Shown: piece after piece, positions 1 through 28,387 of the stretch | How the letters are laid out: each line of letters starts with the position of its first letter | Position numbering within the stretch: the stretch's first letter is position 1 | Assembly: GCF_026213295.1 (NCBI RefSeq) | Contig: NC_079415.1 | Location: 26,559,059-26,623,058, forward strand | Length of the DNA: 64,000 bases | Reading direction: 5' to 3' | From: Gadus chalcogrammus | Taxonomy: Eukaryota > Chordata > Actinopteri > Gadiformes > Gadidae | Notes under the pieces: generated by a model | What the model saw: only the letters and a program-made list of their open reading frames with translations | What the model was told of the DNA's origin: nothing | Databases searched by the model: none | Position numbers and translations under genes: made by a program

Positions 1-660
1 TTAGTTCACAGCAACATTCTCCCCCAAAGAAAGAGCTAATGAGCTAGTGAGCGAGTGAGCGAGTGAGCGAGTGAGTGAGTGAGCATCTTTGTCTGTTTCA
101 CATACCATTATTTTTGTATGTCAATTGTGTGACATGTGTCAAACAATCGAAATTGTGTGTGTGTGGTGGGAGGATGCATGCGTGCATATAGGCCTATTTC
201 TCAGTTTGCATATGTGTACTTTTGACTGTGTGTGTCACTGGTAAATATGTCTGTACTATGTTCCTCTCTGTCTAAGTGTGTGTGTTTGTGTGTGTGCGTG
301 TGTGGTGTGTGTGTGTGTGTGTGTCACTGTGTGTGTCACTGTGTCTAAATGCTTGCCTGTTTCAGTATGTTCGTTTGTGTACCGTCTGTATATGAGTGGC
401 CACACCACACGCACGCTAACATCAGAGGTCTGCCAGAGGTGTGTGCGTGGGGGGAATTTCATACATATATGCAGATGTATATACCGTAGGCCTATGTATG
501 AAATGTATGTATGTGAAACACAGAGTGGCACACGTAGGAAATGTACGTTTTTTATACACACAAACTGTGTGAGAAAGAGATCAGATAAATATAACAACTT
601 TATTAATCCCCCGGAGGGGAAATTCCTTAAAATGATTGTGTGTAAGCACACGCACGGCCA

Positions 661-777
<117 letters not shown>

Positions 778-2079
778 CGAGGCCAGAAGTGTGTGTTTTA
801 ATTCATACAAATCTGCAGAGGCATATATACACACAGAGGAGCATACATATGGACATGCAAAATGGGTGTTTGCACACAGACTCATGCAACGTGGGCACAC
901 ACACCACACACATACGCCAAACACACACACACACACACACACACTTGCAGCTTGCACCCAGCTAAATAAAACATAGTGCATGCAGACACCACATTTGAAC
1001 CCTCAGGCATACATACATTCATAGGCATTCAAGCCAACAAACACATGCACGCACATCGACACACACAAAGATATACAAACAGAGATGATCCCGAAAGAAG
1101 ACCCCATTAGCGTTGAACACACAAGCACGGCAAATAATTAACAAAGCAACGTAAAACTCTACCAATGACGATGCATTGTTTCTCCTGTGGGAATTATTTC
1201 CTGATTTTTGAAGGAAATGGAAGCCCAAGCAATAGTATTTAGATTCTTTTGTTTCGGAAATCCCAGCATTGATAAATAAACCTAAGGTCATACCTACAGT
1301 AACACCGTTACAGTAAAATACCAGCATTTAAATGAACTGAAACATTACTGCTGTAATTACTGGCTTTTAAGTTACAAAAGACACATACTAACAGCCACTT
1401 TATAATTTATGATTATATTGTTTATACCCTCCGTTTCGCCCTGTTTGTTCTGTTTCTCTTTACTTTAGCAATGACTTAGGCGTATATTTTTGTTTCATTA
1501 GCACTTTGTATTTTTACTGTGTTGGTGGTGTGCTGTTGTAACAAAGCAATTTATGAATTTTTTATCTATCTACCTATCTTATAATGCAGTCGGGGAGAGA
1601 GGGGATTATAGGTGGTGGTTTTTGTTTTGCGCGAGTGTTTGTATTGTACAATTAATGCCGCACTCCTCGCCATCGAGACGATGTCCACGGCAAAGTGCTC
1701 ACCGTGTCGCTGGGGACGGACGCCATCTGAAACTGTCAGGATTCAAGCTGTTATTTTTGAATGTTTTATCCCTTTTATTATACAGAAGGACCATGGGCAG
1801 GAATCAAACCCAGGTCACTGCGGTTAGGACAGGGCCTTATTGGTTTACACTCTACCCCGTTAAGCACCGGGTTGAAACTTATTCGAGCTGTTCTGACCAA
1901 GGATATCCAAGAACAAGATCCGACCGCTCATCACCTCCAAAGGGGGAACGGCCAGCATAGAGAGAGAGAACATCTGGTCGATGATTGTTTCTCTGCTGAT
2001 AAGGTGTTGATACTGTGCATATGACCTTAGCTTTATACATGCTGGGATTTACGAAGCAAAAACATCTAAATGCTTTTAT

Positions 2080-2300
2080 TTGTATGGCATTTAGCAGATA
2101 CTTATATCCAAGTGACTTAAAACGAGTAGACTTGCCAGAAGAAGGTGAGACCGCTGTCGGTACGATAAGGATGTTGATAGAACCAAGTGTAAAACACTAA
2201 CAATCTCTAGATTGACCCATTCCCCGTACATAACAAAGATAACATACAATAACTGCGTAGCTGGGGAAAACAAACAAATTGGAAGAACCTCATGATGAAC
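2080..2300 (+). repeat. Dispersed teleost repeat
   Basis: Contains GGCATTTAGCAGATACTTAT, CCAAGTGACTTA, GCTGTCGGTACGATAAGGAT and AGAACCAAGTG, a word order seen in common fish interspersed repeats. Not coding. Confidence 0.45.
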
Positions 2301-2570
2301 ATCACAGGGTTCATGACGCCCCGGCGAAAACAACCTAACATTCAGGTCATTTTTCGTAGTTATTTGTAAATTATTTTCAGTATTTTCAAGTATAACTGTA
2401 AAAAAGAGAAGAAAAAAGTAAAAAAAAGGAGAACAAATATCAGCCCATTCACAGACAGCCCAGGTCACTCACAGTAAAATAGAAGGTAAAATAAATGTAT
2501 TCATACTACTATAATAGCAGGCCTTTCGCACCAGTTACTCAAGTTGGTCAGTGTGCATGTGCCAAGCAGC

Positions 2571-2870
2571 CTGCAGATCACACACAGACACACAGCACGC
2601 ACAAACGCATACATACCTCGAGCACGCACATACACACCGCACACACACCCCACACACACGCACACACGCACATGAGCACGAACATACAAGGAAACGCACA
2701 CACACACACACGCGCGCACGTGCACACATCTCACATCAAGACAAAGGCAGCGACACATACACCGAAGCACATACACACACAAACACACGCACGCACGCAC
2801 TTGTTAACGCCTCCGCCATCGACACACACGCAGGTAAGAACACACACGCACGCGCACACACCGCAGAGAC
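2571..2870 (+). repeat. Degenerate (CA)n tract
   Basis: Imperfect CA/CACACG-rich sequence ending just before the TTAA-family element at 2901. Confidence 0.85.
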
Positions 2871-2900
2871 ACTCGGCCATGAAAGACATTATATTTTTAA

Positions 2901-4097
2901 AGGTCCCATGGCATGAAAATCTCACTTGAGGAGGTTTTCTAACGTTAATATGATTTCTCCTAGCCTGCCTATCGTCCCCCAGTGGCTAAAACTTGTGCTC
3001 TGTGTAAAACGAGCACTAGGTATCCTGCTCGCCTTTGAAAAAATGGAAGCTCAGGCGGCTGATTTTGGAATGTGGCCCCATATGTCGTCATAAGGGGCCA
3101 TGTTACCTCCCCTTTCTCTGCCTCATCCGCCTAGAGAATTTGGCCCGCCATTGAGACAATGAGCTACGACCTGCGAGCGCCAAATGTGTGTTTGTGTGTG
3201 TGTGTGTGATTACACACACTGTAACGCAAGTGTTGTACACTTCTTTGTAATTTGGATAACCGTTCTGCTGTTGGTGTTATGGTGCATAACACGTCGGTTC
3301 TTTGACGTCTCTGGGATTTCCACAACAAGACTGTAGTTGGGGTTATCTCAGCCATGGTTGAGAAGGAATTGGGGGAAAGGAACTTTGGCTTTTACTCCCT
3401 GAAGTACATGAACTGCGTCATGGAGGAGAAAGGGATTGTTGCCCGCGATTGTCTCCCGCCGGAGCCCCGCTGCCCGCCGCCCGCTGCCACAAGGCACCAC
3501 CACCGCGAAGCACCAACGCCCTGCAGCGGGCAGCGGGCAGCAGGCAGCCGGCAGCGGGCAGCGAGCGGTTCAGTCTCAGATTGATGTGGAAGTGGAAGAA
3601 CCAGAGAAGTCGGAGAACCCGACACTGTCGTTTGTGATTCATAATATCCTCTGGAGGGGCACACAGCTTTTGGCCGTGATAATATGTATCATATGATATA
3701 GATATCTATGCATTATATGATATTATTTGTATATAGAGCTCCAGGACTCCCACCGGAGCAACCGGAGTGTACTAGAATATTTACAAAACACGGCCAAAGG
3801 CTGCGTGTGCCTCGCCATTGCGATACATCCACTGTAAACAGGGCGCATGGTACCGTGTCCGCAAGCTGCTAAGGGCCACACCCCCACCCTCCTCCTTGAA
3901 CTGCCTCTCTCCTCCTCATTTGCATTAAAGCTAAAGACACTAGAACGTCGCATTTGGGGAAAGCTCAATGTGCGACTGGCTCGTAGCAGCTGTAATGCTG
4001 CACCACGGCTGAATTTCGGGAACGTCTTCAAATACTGTGTTAGGGGCCAACTAATATCTATATTAAAGCATCCATGAAGTAGCATGCCATGGGAACT
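2901..4097 (+). mobile_element. TTAA-flanked inverted-repeat transposon, complete copy
   Basis: A 1197-bp element flanked by TTAA on both sides (2897-2900 and 4098-4101). Ends are AGGTCCCATGGCATG and its near reverse complement CATGCCATGGGAACT. Related ends with TTAA are at 20934 and 31982, and with a mutated TTAA at 29765. Duplicated TTAA targets are the hallmark of piggyBac-type elements, so this is inferred to be a non-autonomous piggyBac-like family. No transposase is seen. Internally there are GC-rich CTGCCCGC/GCAGCGGG repeats. Confidence 0.75.
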
Positions 4098-4101
4098 TTA
4101 A

Positions 4102-5454
4102 ACGTAACGGCTCCGCCATCGACACAGGCGCAGGTAAGAAGACATACGCACACACCGCAGCGACACACTAGCCCAGGTAAGACGTTATGTTTTTGAACAT
4201 AACGGCTCCGCCCTCGATAAACTCCCAGGTAAGACGTTCTGTCAATAGACTGTAGAAATAGCGATAAAAAAAGGGAAGAGACACTGCTCAACTAGACAAG
4301 CAACGGCAGGTCGTTCATTTTGTCAAATAAAAAAACGTTAAATTCAAACATCGAGCCAACCGGCAAATCAACATACAAGTCACGTGATCTTAAAGAGACA
4401 GAGTCCCTATATAACAGAACGAAAACATATCAATAGCACAGTATGGTGAATTATGTATACAGAGTCTACCACAAGACTACACTTCGTTGCTCAAATGTAA
4501 TATTACCCTCCTCCTTGAGCCTCCCGAAATGTCTTGCAATATTGATATCCCCCCTCCCCACTGCTGCCTGTCTTGGCCAGGACACTGGAAGAGATGTTTA
4601 ATCTCAATGATGATTATTATTTTCAACTAACCAATAGTAGTTGCCTTACATTTTAAAATGTCAATGCACTTTTCAGCCCTAAATAACAGTAAAAGCTATT
4701 TAATATTTGATTTGCATGCATAGTATACTACACTTTCCACTGAACAATTACCCCTGCTCCCATAAATTTACTAATTTTATAATGTAATCAAATGCTCACA
4801 CACTAGCTGCTTTCAGACATGCGTGTAAGTCCTGATATTCTCCTGATGGGCCGTATTAGTGAACAACATATCCTGACATTTGTACACTGAAAATCTCTTA
4901 TAATACTACCCCTGAGGTAGTATTTTCTCCGTAGGAAATGTAAATTACCTTTTATGTGAATGAGGAGTAGAAAGTCGGTATTTCTCACACCACTTCAGTG
5001 GGCGTGTTTATGACGCCTCTGTATGTAATTGAGTGGCCCCCTAAATGATGATCAGCCTGTTTCCTTTTGATCGCTGGATGGTTAAAAAATATTTAAATGT
5101 TGCCACCACTTTTAAGAGTCATTTGTGGTGAACGAATGTTATACGTTGTTGTAACATTATAGGCAAAATGTAATTATATTATGCGATCAGAAACTTGTTA
5201 TATTATTGACTGGGGTTTCCACATTATTGCTATGGGATTAGTTACAACTAAAGGTTGAGAGTGTGCAACGCGCGCCCGAAAACTCTAGTTAACCTAAAAT
5301 GTAACCTAAAAACAAAACCAGAAGCCCCCTCAGACCAAATGCATAAGAGACAAGGGCGATACTTAAAATAAATAATAATAACCAACTTAAATCCTAATTA
5401 AAAACATATATAAGGAGATGAGAGCAAACAAGCCCACATGCTTTGCATGAAGGC
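4102..5454. other. No gene seen
   Basis: AT-rich sequence with partial duplications of GGCTCCGCCATCGACACA/CAGGTAAGA words near 4108-4240 that echo 2811-2840. No coding region or complete mobile element recognised. Confidence 0.5.
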
Positions 5455-6016
5455 AATAGTATAAGCGGTCAGATTATCCAAACTCACCTCCACCACTCTG
5501 TAAGTGTGAGGTGGTCTGAACAGCAAGTTACTTGGATGACATTGCCAGCTCACGATGCATCTCAAGATCAAGAAAGATCTGTGACCACCTCCATCCCGGC
5601 CACCACCTGCTCAGCCTACTGCCCTCTGGTAGGAGGTACAGGAGCCTGAAGTGCAGAACCAACAGACTGAACAAAAGCAAAAGCTTCTTTCCTTGGGCAA
5701 TCAGGACACTTAACACTCACAAAACTTGAAACTTGAAACACAGATTCCTCACTTTCTATTTAGTGCAATATGCTTACGGCCTTTATTCTGACATCACCTG
5801 TCCTTCTCTTGTTCCAAATGTTTTTTCCTTATTTCTGTCTTGTTTTGTTTTTTTGTTTTTTTTACAATTTTTAACTTAAATTGCTTGTTTATTTATTTAT
5901 TTGATTATTTATTTATTTATTTTTTATGTGTAATGCACCTTCAGTTGGCACTCCCAATTTCGTTGCATAGGTGACTGTACAATGACAATAAAGTCTATCT
6001 TTATCTTTATCTTTAA
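5455..6016 (+). mobile_element. LINE 3' end fragment
   Basis: The frame around 5532-5720 reads KICDHLHPGHHLLSLLPSG, then RRYRSLKCRTNRLNK and FFPWAIRTLN. This is the C-terminal tail found in many fish non-LTR retrotransposon ORF2 proteins. The 3' UTR follows with AATTTCGTTGCATAG, ACAATGACAATAAAG and a (TCTTTA)n tail near 5994-6013. Truncated at its 5' end; inactive. Confidence 0.65.
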
Positions 6017-6427
6017 CGGGGAGAATGAGTAAACCCAGTTCAAATTAATAAAGTGGTCACGCCAATCCTGGGGAAAAAACAGTGTACCAATATATAATCA
6101 AATTGCAAAAACAATAATGGAAGCTAGAAAGGTGAAAAACAGGCCTAATCCTCAGGGACACAAGGCACCTGCCCTCCGCAGATCGAGTGTTGATAGTGGA
6201 GTCCCAAACGCACACATCGTACCTGCACCTAAAACAGAGTCGAGGAAGTGTGGCCACCGAATCACATGACTTGGTTGATATGTGGTCTCGAGAACAGGTA
6301 GTGGATGGCATCTCTCAAAGTATAGGCTGTGGTCATGTGGCCTGAGTGAGTTCTCTCGTTCTCTCTTCACATTCACTTACTCTGTCTCTCTCCTCTCTTC
6401 GTCTCTCTCTCTCTGCCTCTTTCACTC

Positions 6428-11100
<4,673 letters not shown>

Positions 11101-11154
11101 TTGTGACATTTGCCCTCATTGGCTGAAGTGCTAAGTACCTTTTTATATATATAG

Positions 11155-11561
11155 TAGTGCTGTCAAGCGATTCAAATATTTAATTTATTATATTTTATTA
11201 AAAACAAATTCTATGCTAAATATTCCTTGATTTCTTTGTCCCATTAATTTTTCTCATTTTAATGCTCTTATCAACATGGAGAAGTGCATCGGCTTGCCTT
11301 GTGCAAATGTTTTTTTATGATAACAACATTGGCATATACTGATCAAAACAGGACGATACAAAAAAAAGCCTATAGTGCAATTAAACGATGAACATACTAA
11401 CATACTGCCTTGAACATAGCAGTCAGGCTACCGCTTCTTTGTTTTGAGCCAAAGAAAAACAAACAAAAAAAAGAAATGCGTTAATCGCGCGATAAAAAAT
11501 GTATGCTGTTAAAATTGGTTTGCGTTAACGGCGTTAATTACGCGTTTAACTGACAGCACTA
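11155..11561. mobile_element. hAT-type MITE
   Basis: A 407-bp element with ends TAGTGCTGTCA and TGACAGCACTA. It has AT-rich GTTAATCGCG/GCGTTAATTACGCG subterminal sequence typical of a common fish hAT MITE. Candidate 8-bp target copies are ATATATAG (11147-11154) and ATATATCG (11562-11569), one mismatch. No transposase. Confidence 0.7.
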
Positions 11562-11787
11562 ATATATCGTAATAGTTGTATTGTTATTGTTGTTTTTTAC
11601 TACTGCATATGTAGTGGTTTACATTGATGTAATTACAATAGTCTGAGATTAATAACCGTAAAATCTTTCGATACTTTGTTTTCTTTACTATTTAGCATTA
11701 CTACCAAATACAGGACTACAATATGTGAATTGTGTCTGTTACAAAGTCCATGCTACATGAAGCGCAGGGTGTGATGTTGAAAGTCGG

Positions 11788-11793
11788 TTTATT
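11788..11793 (-). promoter_or_regulatory. Polyadenylation signal AATAAA, likely kynu
   Basis: This is the first canonical AATAAA on the minus strand past the kynu stop codon, about 395 nt downstream of it. It would give a 3' UTR of roughly 0.4 kb. The position is seen directly; its use is inferred. Confidence 0.55.
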
Positions 11794-11876
11794 GAAAGGT
11801 TTGCAGACATTGATACATGAGCTGGTGCTCCATGTTGCCGTGCAGGAGATCTCCCTCAGTGTGTATGGTGATGGCT

Positions 11877-11995
11877 GGTTTAACCTGTGCCGGCTGATTA
11901 CTCAATGCACAACAGGTGTGCAGCCTCACCCAGCCCCAGGGTCCAATCAGACTCCGCCAGGTGAGGCTGCTGAAACCAGCCGTCATCCACACTCA
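11877..11995 (+). repeat. Dispersed repeat, copy 1 (kynu 3' flank)
   Basis: Begins CTGGTTTAA and contains GGTGTGCAGCCTCACCCAGC followed by GTGAGGCTGCT. A second copy is at 47208-47320 with the same order of blocks. The family is not recognised. Confidence 0.6.
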
Positions 11996-12008
11996 CTCCG
12001 TTAAAAAC

Positions 12009-12077
12009 GTTCAAACTACCCCAGACAGCCTTGTTCAACCGTCTCCTCTGTCAAGGCTGTCTGGGGCTAGTTTGAAC
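12009..12077. repeat. Inverted repeat in the kynu 3' flank
   Basis: Arms 12009-12033 and 12052-12077 pair almost perfectly (one base insertion) around an 18-nt loop. The arm contains CCCCAGACAGCCTTG. If the polyadenylation signal at 11788 is used, the hairpin lies in the 3' UTR. Confidence 0.75.
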
Positions 12078-12186
12078 ATTGGAACACACACATACACAAG
12101 GAGCCTTCGTAGACAGTGCTACTGAGGAAACAGGGCCGGAGGGCTGGGCTGCGGCCTTCTGTTCAGTGAAGCAGATCTCCCGGCTT

Positions 12187-24347
<12,161 letters not shown>

Positions 24348-24399
24348 GATCATCTACTTGGAGGTTTTAATGCGAGGAGAAAATTTGTAGAGTAGTGTG

Positions 24400-24414
24400 C
24401 TTTCACTTTGCTTC
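24400..24414 (-). promoter_or_regulatory. IRF/ISRE-like motif upstream of kynu
   Basis: Read on the minus strand this is GAAGCAAAGTGAAAG, close to a paired GAAA-type interferon response element, about 55 nt upstream of the start codon. Mammalian KYNU is interferon-inducible. Whether this site works here is inference. Confidence 0.3.
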
Positions 24415-24775
24415 AATGCGTTGAAGTGGTGATCGCACTACTTCTGCTTTGGGTTGCAACGCGTCGGCCGACCCGTCAGCGTGATCGATTTGGAGTGATA
24501 GGAGGGCCGGCCAAAGGCAACGCCTCCCATTGAATTGGAATGGTCGTTGGCGTGCAGAGGCGCATTAACGCACAGGCTTCCCTATGCTGCAGCCTAGGGG
24601 CCCATGTCTGCAAGGGGCCCTTGATTGGCCAGACTATTTTCATTTTTTCTTTAAAAAATGTCATTGACTACTATTGGCCCATAAATATAAACATTATAAG
24701 AATAAGCAGCTGATTGGGTAGATGTACAGGCCGTGTCATGTGGCCAGCTTGTAAAGTCAATTTTGTTTTCAAATA

Positions 24776-25491
24776 CAGTTTTTCTCAGTCGCTTTGGTAC
24801 ATTTCTCAGATCAGAATCGAAATTCTCAAAACTACCTGTTCAATCTTCACATCATTGTGTCACTTGCGCACATCAAGAAAGCAGTTTCTCATTACTTTGA
24901 ACAAGTTACAAATGTAATGGGTCTCTATTGAATAATCCCATCCCGCAACATTAAGAGAACCAGCGCCTTCAATATTTACTACAGCGTTTAGGTTTAGGAA
25001 GACTGCACTGTAATTCCTACAGCACTGCATGTACAGTTTTCCCTAAGGACATTGTCCTATGTTCACATTTCTTTTTTTTTTCTTTGTGCTATGCAGTGCT
25101 GTATTTTCCTTTCTGTATAGCAATGACATGGTCTGTCAACAAATTACAGTACAAAGAGTAAAAGGGTAAATGTGAATCTTGTCCAGTCCCTTTAAATCAA
25201 TCTCCACATACACTAAGATGTAACTTAGAATTTACAATAATTGTCTTCAAAACTTTAGCCATAGCATACATCTTATCCGTACACAATGACTTGTCATTTT
25301 GATGGCACTGACATGTTTATTGACACAGATACTTTTGAGAGATGACCGAATGATATTGAGCAAGAAACTGGCTTTTGCAGGTAATCCATGGTTATTTGCT
25401 ATTTGTACGAATAGTTTTGAGAAATGCACTTACTGTTTTGCAAATTTTGAGGATGATTCGAGAAATGTACCAAAGCGACTGAGAAAAACTG
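24776..25491. mobile_element. TA-flanked MITE, Tc1/mariner-like
   Basis: A 716-bp element whose ends are inverted: CAGTTTTTCTCAGTCGCTTT continuing GGTACATTTCTC. It is flanked by TA at 24774-24775 and 25492-25493. Subterminal repeats carry TTCTCAAAAC-type words. No transposase. The TA target supports the Tc1/mariner assignment; the rest is inference. Confidence 0.7.
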
Positions 25492-26385
25492 TAATATGGC
25501 ATGGCTACAAGACAGCATAGCAGTACGATTTCTGGAAAAAATATGTGCTAGCAGAGCGAAAAGCGTAGGTTTTTTGTGTGGCTTTGTTTCATTTGAGTAT
25601 TGCACAGCGGTTCGATGTGTGTCTCTGTAAGGATGTTGTGATTTAGCCTCCGTAAAACAGTGTGCTGTGTACTGCTGCTGATGTTGTAGGCTTACCTCTT
25701 GGGTTTGAAAGCTAAGAGCTGTTACCAGCTTGCAGACGCACTGTGAATGCCTTTTTTAGATTGCTCTGTCAGTCGGTCGGTCGGTTGAACCACAGAAATA
25801 AGTTGCGGCAGCTTTTGCAAATTCAAACTTGTTTCTGTTCCACTGATGCTTTAGTGAAGGTGGTCTCAATGCTTTTATACATGGCACTAAATATATTTTT
25901 TTGTATTCAGTAACGGGGCCTCACATAAATAGGCCAACGAATATGGGCCAACGACCAGCTTAGTCCACCACTGGGCATGGGGCATGGGATTGTAGGAAGG
26001 CTCGGGTGCATGCGGGGGGTCGATTGCGTTGTGTTGAAGGGGCGGGACAAAGGTGGAACTTAAGTTCACTTTATGCAAATGAGCGTGTAGGGCAGCGCAT
26101 GTTCGGCCGTGCGATTGCACAATTGACGTTTAGTGAGTACTAGCGGACCGCACAGACTCCTCGTGAATTTTCTTTCCTGGTTTTAAGCACTTCCCTCGAA
26201 CTTAAAAATCCCACAAGCAGCAACTACAGAGGGGGCGGGGGGAACTTGCGTTCAAATGTTGCGTTCAAATGTTTCCACGCCCCTTCAACGTGCCGCGATC
26301 CCGCCGCCCTACAGAACACCACTAATAGTACATGTAACCTCGGTAAAAATAGGTTAAAATTACTCCCACCCCTTCAGCAAAGCAC

Positions 26386-26444
26386 TGTCATGTCCGATAC
26401 AAAGGGAATAGATGCCTCCTATTCCCTTTGTATCGGACATGACA
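26386..26444. repeat. Perfect 26-bp hairpin
   Basis: Arms 26386-26411 and 26419-26444 are exact reverse complements around a 7-nt loop (ATGCCTC). It sits immediately left of the 26451-29054 element. Confidence 0.9.
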
Positions 26445-27504
26445 CTGCCAATCTATGCTACCTAGCAAATCGTGGTAGGCCTACTTAGTGGTTCTAAGCA
26501 TGCGCATGCCGACTGGTGTAGTAGTGGTGTAAAATACACATACTGTACCCTGAAATCTCCAATAAAGACGTCACAAAAGTATCAAAATATGCTCCCCATA
26601 TTCTTACAGTGTACGTAGTCGTGTAAAATAACCTGATTCTGTAGAGGGAGCATTGTTTGAAAGAGGCATTTGGTCCACCGATCAAATACGCTACCAAACA
26701 CATAAGGTAGCATTTCTTGATAGGGTACACAGCAAATCGCAAAGTGTTAAAATCACGGAGTATTCATGACCAGAGTAGATTTTATACACTTTGGTGTTGA
26801 ATAGGCACTAAGTACATTTTTTGGGGTGTACCAGAAACACTCTTGGGTGTTGTCTCTAAGTATAATGCTGGTGTAGAGTAATTTAAGTGTTTATTTTAGG
26901 ATGATGGACTCCCTGAGTGTACAACGGTTGAGTGTCCAACTATCCCGGCGGCACGTCGGTTTAGGTTTCGATTCGTCATTGGCTCGCTGCGCCTTCTCAT
27001 TGGTTGAATCTAGAGACATGTGACCGTTTGTCCTCTTCCACACTACGCAGCTAACTGTTTCGGCAGAGACGGTTGACTAGAGAGGATCGAATCAATATCG
27101 CCAAGGAATTGCTCCGAGTGAGCGAAGACATTTTTGAACTTCATGGGAATGTAAACAGGTAAGAAAAGTACCAAGTGAATAATGCACAGGGTTTCTATGT
27201 TTCATAGTTAGTTGTGCGTATGTCCTTCATATAGGTCAGAAATTGTATTCATAATGGGTCTTAAGAAGGTATTAGAGGCTTAAATGTAACTTGTTCAAAC
27301 CTGCAGAAACCCTGAATGCAGAATATTCAGCATTTCTTCGTCTTTTAGATCTGATAACCAACTTATAAATGCTAACGATTTTAGCTAACGTCAAACTTAA
27401 TGGCCAATGCTAATGAGGCACATGTCTTCAATTTAGCTAACGCCTCGTTAACATTTTTAGCTAATGCTAACGAGGCACGTGGCTTTAATTTAGTGGGAGC
27501 GTGT

Positions 27505-27579
27505 CTATGTTCCCCGGGTCCTATGTTCCCCGGGTCCTATGTTCCCCGGGTCCTATGTTCCCCGGGTCCTATGTTCCCC
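27505..27579 (+). repeat. 16-bp tandem repeat
   Basis: Four and a half copies of CTATGTTCCCCGGGTC. Inverted pieces (GGGGAACATAGGACC at 27595 and GGGTCCTATG near 27627) follow around an oligo-T tract. Confidence 0.9.
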
Positions 27580-27774
27580 TCTTTGTATGAGACTGGGGAA
27601 CATAGGACCCTTTTTTTTTTTTTAAAAGGGTCCTATGATAAAAACCTGTTTGTATTTGGCCACCTTTTTAGATGCTGACTATTTATTGACAATAACTTTT
27701 TGAACCTTTTATGTTGTGTCATGTGCTTTCATCAGGTGTATTTCATGCTCAAAGTATGTGCTCTCCCTTTTCAG

Positions 27775-27902
27775 GTTGGGATAGTGACATGGCCTCACTT
27801 CTCCTGCTGGTCTACCTCCTGCCACCACCTCCAAGTGGAAAGAAGGGAGCTGTCAAAATCAGTATCCGGGAAGCTGTGGATCGTGTAGTGAAGTTTCACA
27901 GG
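27775..27902 (+). CDS. Single exon resembling a SAMD3-like protein domain
   Basis: Between acceptor CCCTTTTCAG and donor GGTAATT the open frame reads WDSDMASLLLLVYLLPPPPS, GKKGAVKISIREAVDRVV, KFHR. The pattern (LL-YLLPP-x4-GKK, then a SxREAVDxVVKF helix) recalls the C-terminal domain of the multicopy sterile-alpha-motif-3-like proteins of fish. That similarity is from memory and untested. No partner coding exons were found nearby; the next 450 nt hold other repeats. It is probably a fragment. The surrounding inverted-repeat element suggests it moved with a transposon. Confidence 0.35.
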
Positions 27903-27938
27903 GTAATTGTATCCTGATAATTTTTATTTTATTTTTAA

Positions 27939-28387
27939 AGGTCCCATGGCATGCCGCCAGAGCTTGTGTGTTGCTGATGGATGTCACAATCTCTGTCTTG
28001 GCCAATCTACTTATCGAGTCTTGAAAACAAAATGGTGTCGACGGGTGATCTACTGATGGTATTGTGTGTATAAAATGTACTTTTTAATAAACAATCTGTA
28101 CACTTACAAAGTTCTCAATGCCTCGTTTATATGTTAATACCCTTTTTGAACTACCAAAGAAGTGTCGGGCTACTTCTAGCCTTTTAAATGGTTTAAAATA
28201 GCGATTTAGTTTTTACCATAACCACTGCCCCATTGTTCCAAGTTTATAGCGTTTTGATAGAATCGGCTAAAAACAGCCAACTGAAGAAAGCGTCTATATG
28301 CGTTTTTTTGTGCTCCAAAACGAACGTTTCAACTCATTATCATACAAAACATATCCCAAATCCGTTTTACACCGGAATTCCCCTTTA
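27939..28387. mobile_element. TTAA-flanked repeat block
   Basis: The left edge reads TTAA followed by AGGTCCCATGGCATG (the TTAA-family end). The right edge, read inward, is TTAA followed by AGGGGAATTCCGGTGTAAAA, a different end also seen in fish repeats. It may be two abutting TTAA-targeted elements. Confidence 0.4.

Noticed and set aside
1640..1745. Possible first coding exon on the minus strand (MASVPSDT followed by GTGAGC)
   Set aside because: Only eight codons, no partner exon and no recognisable protein.
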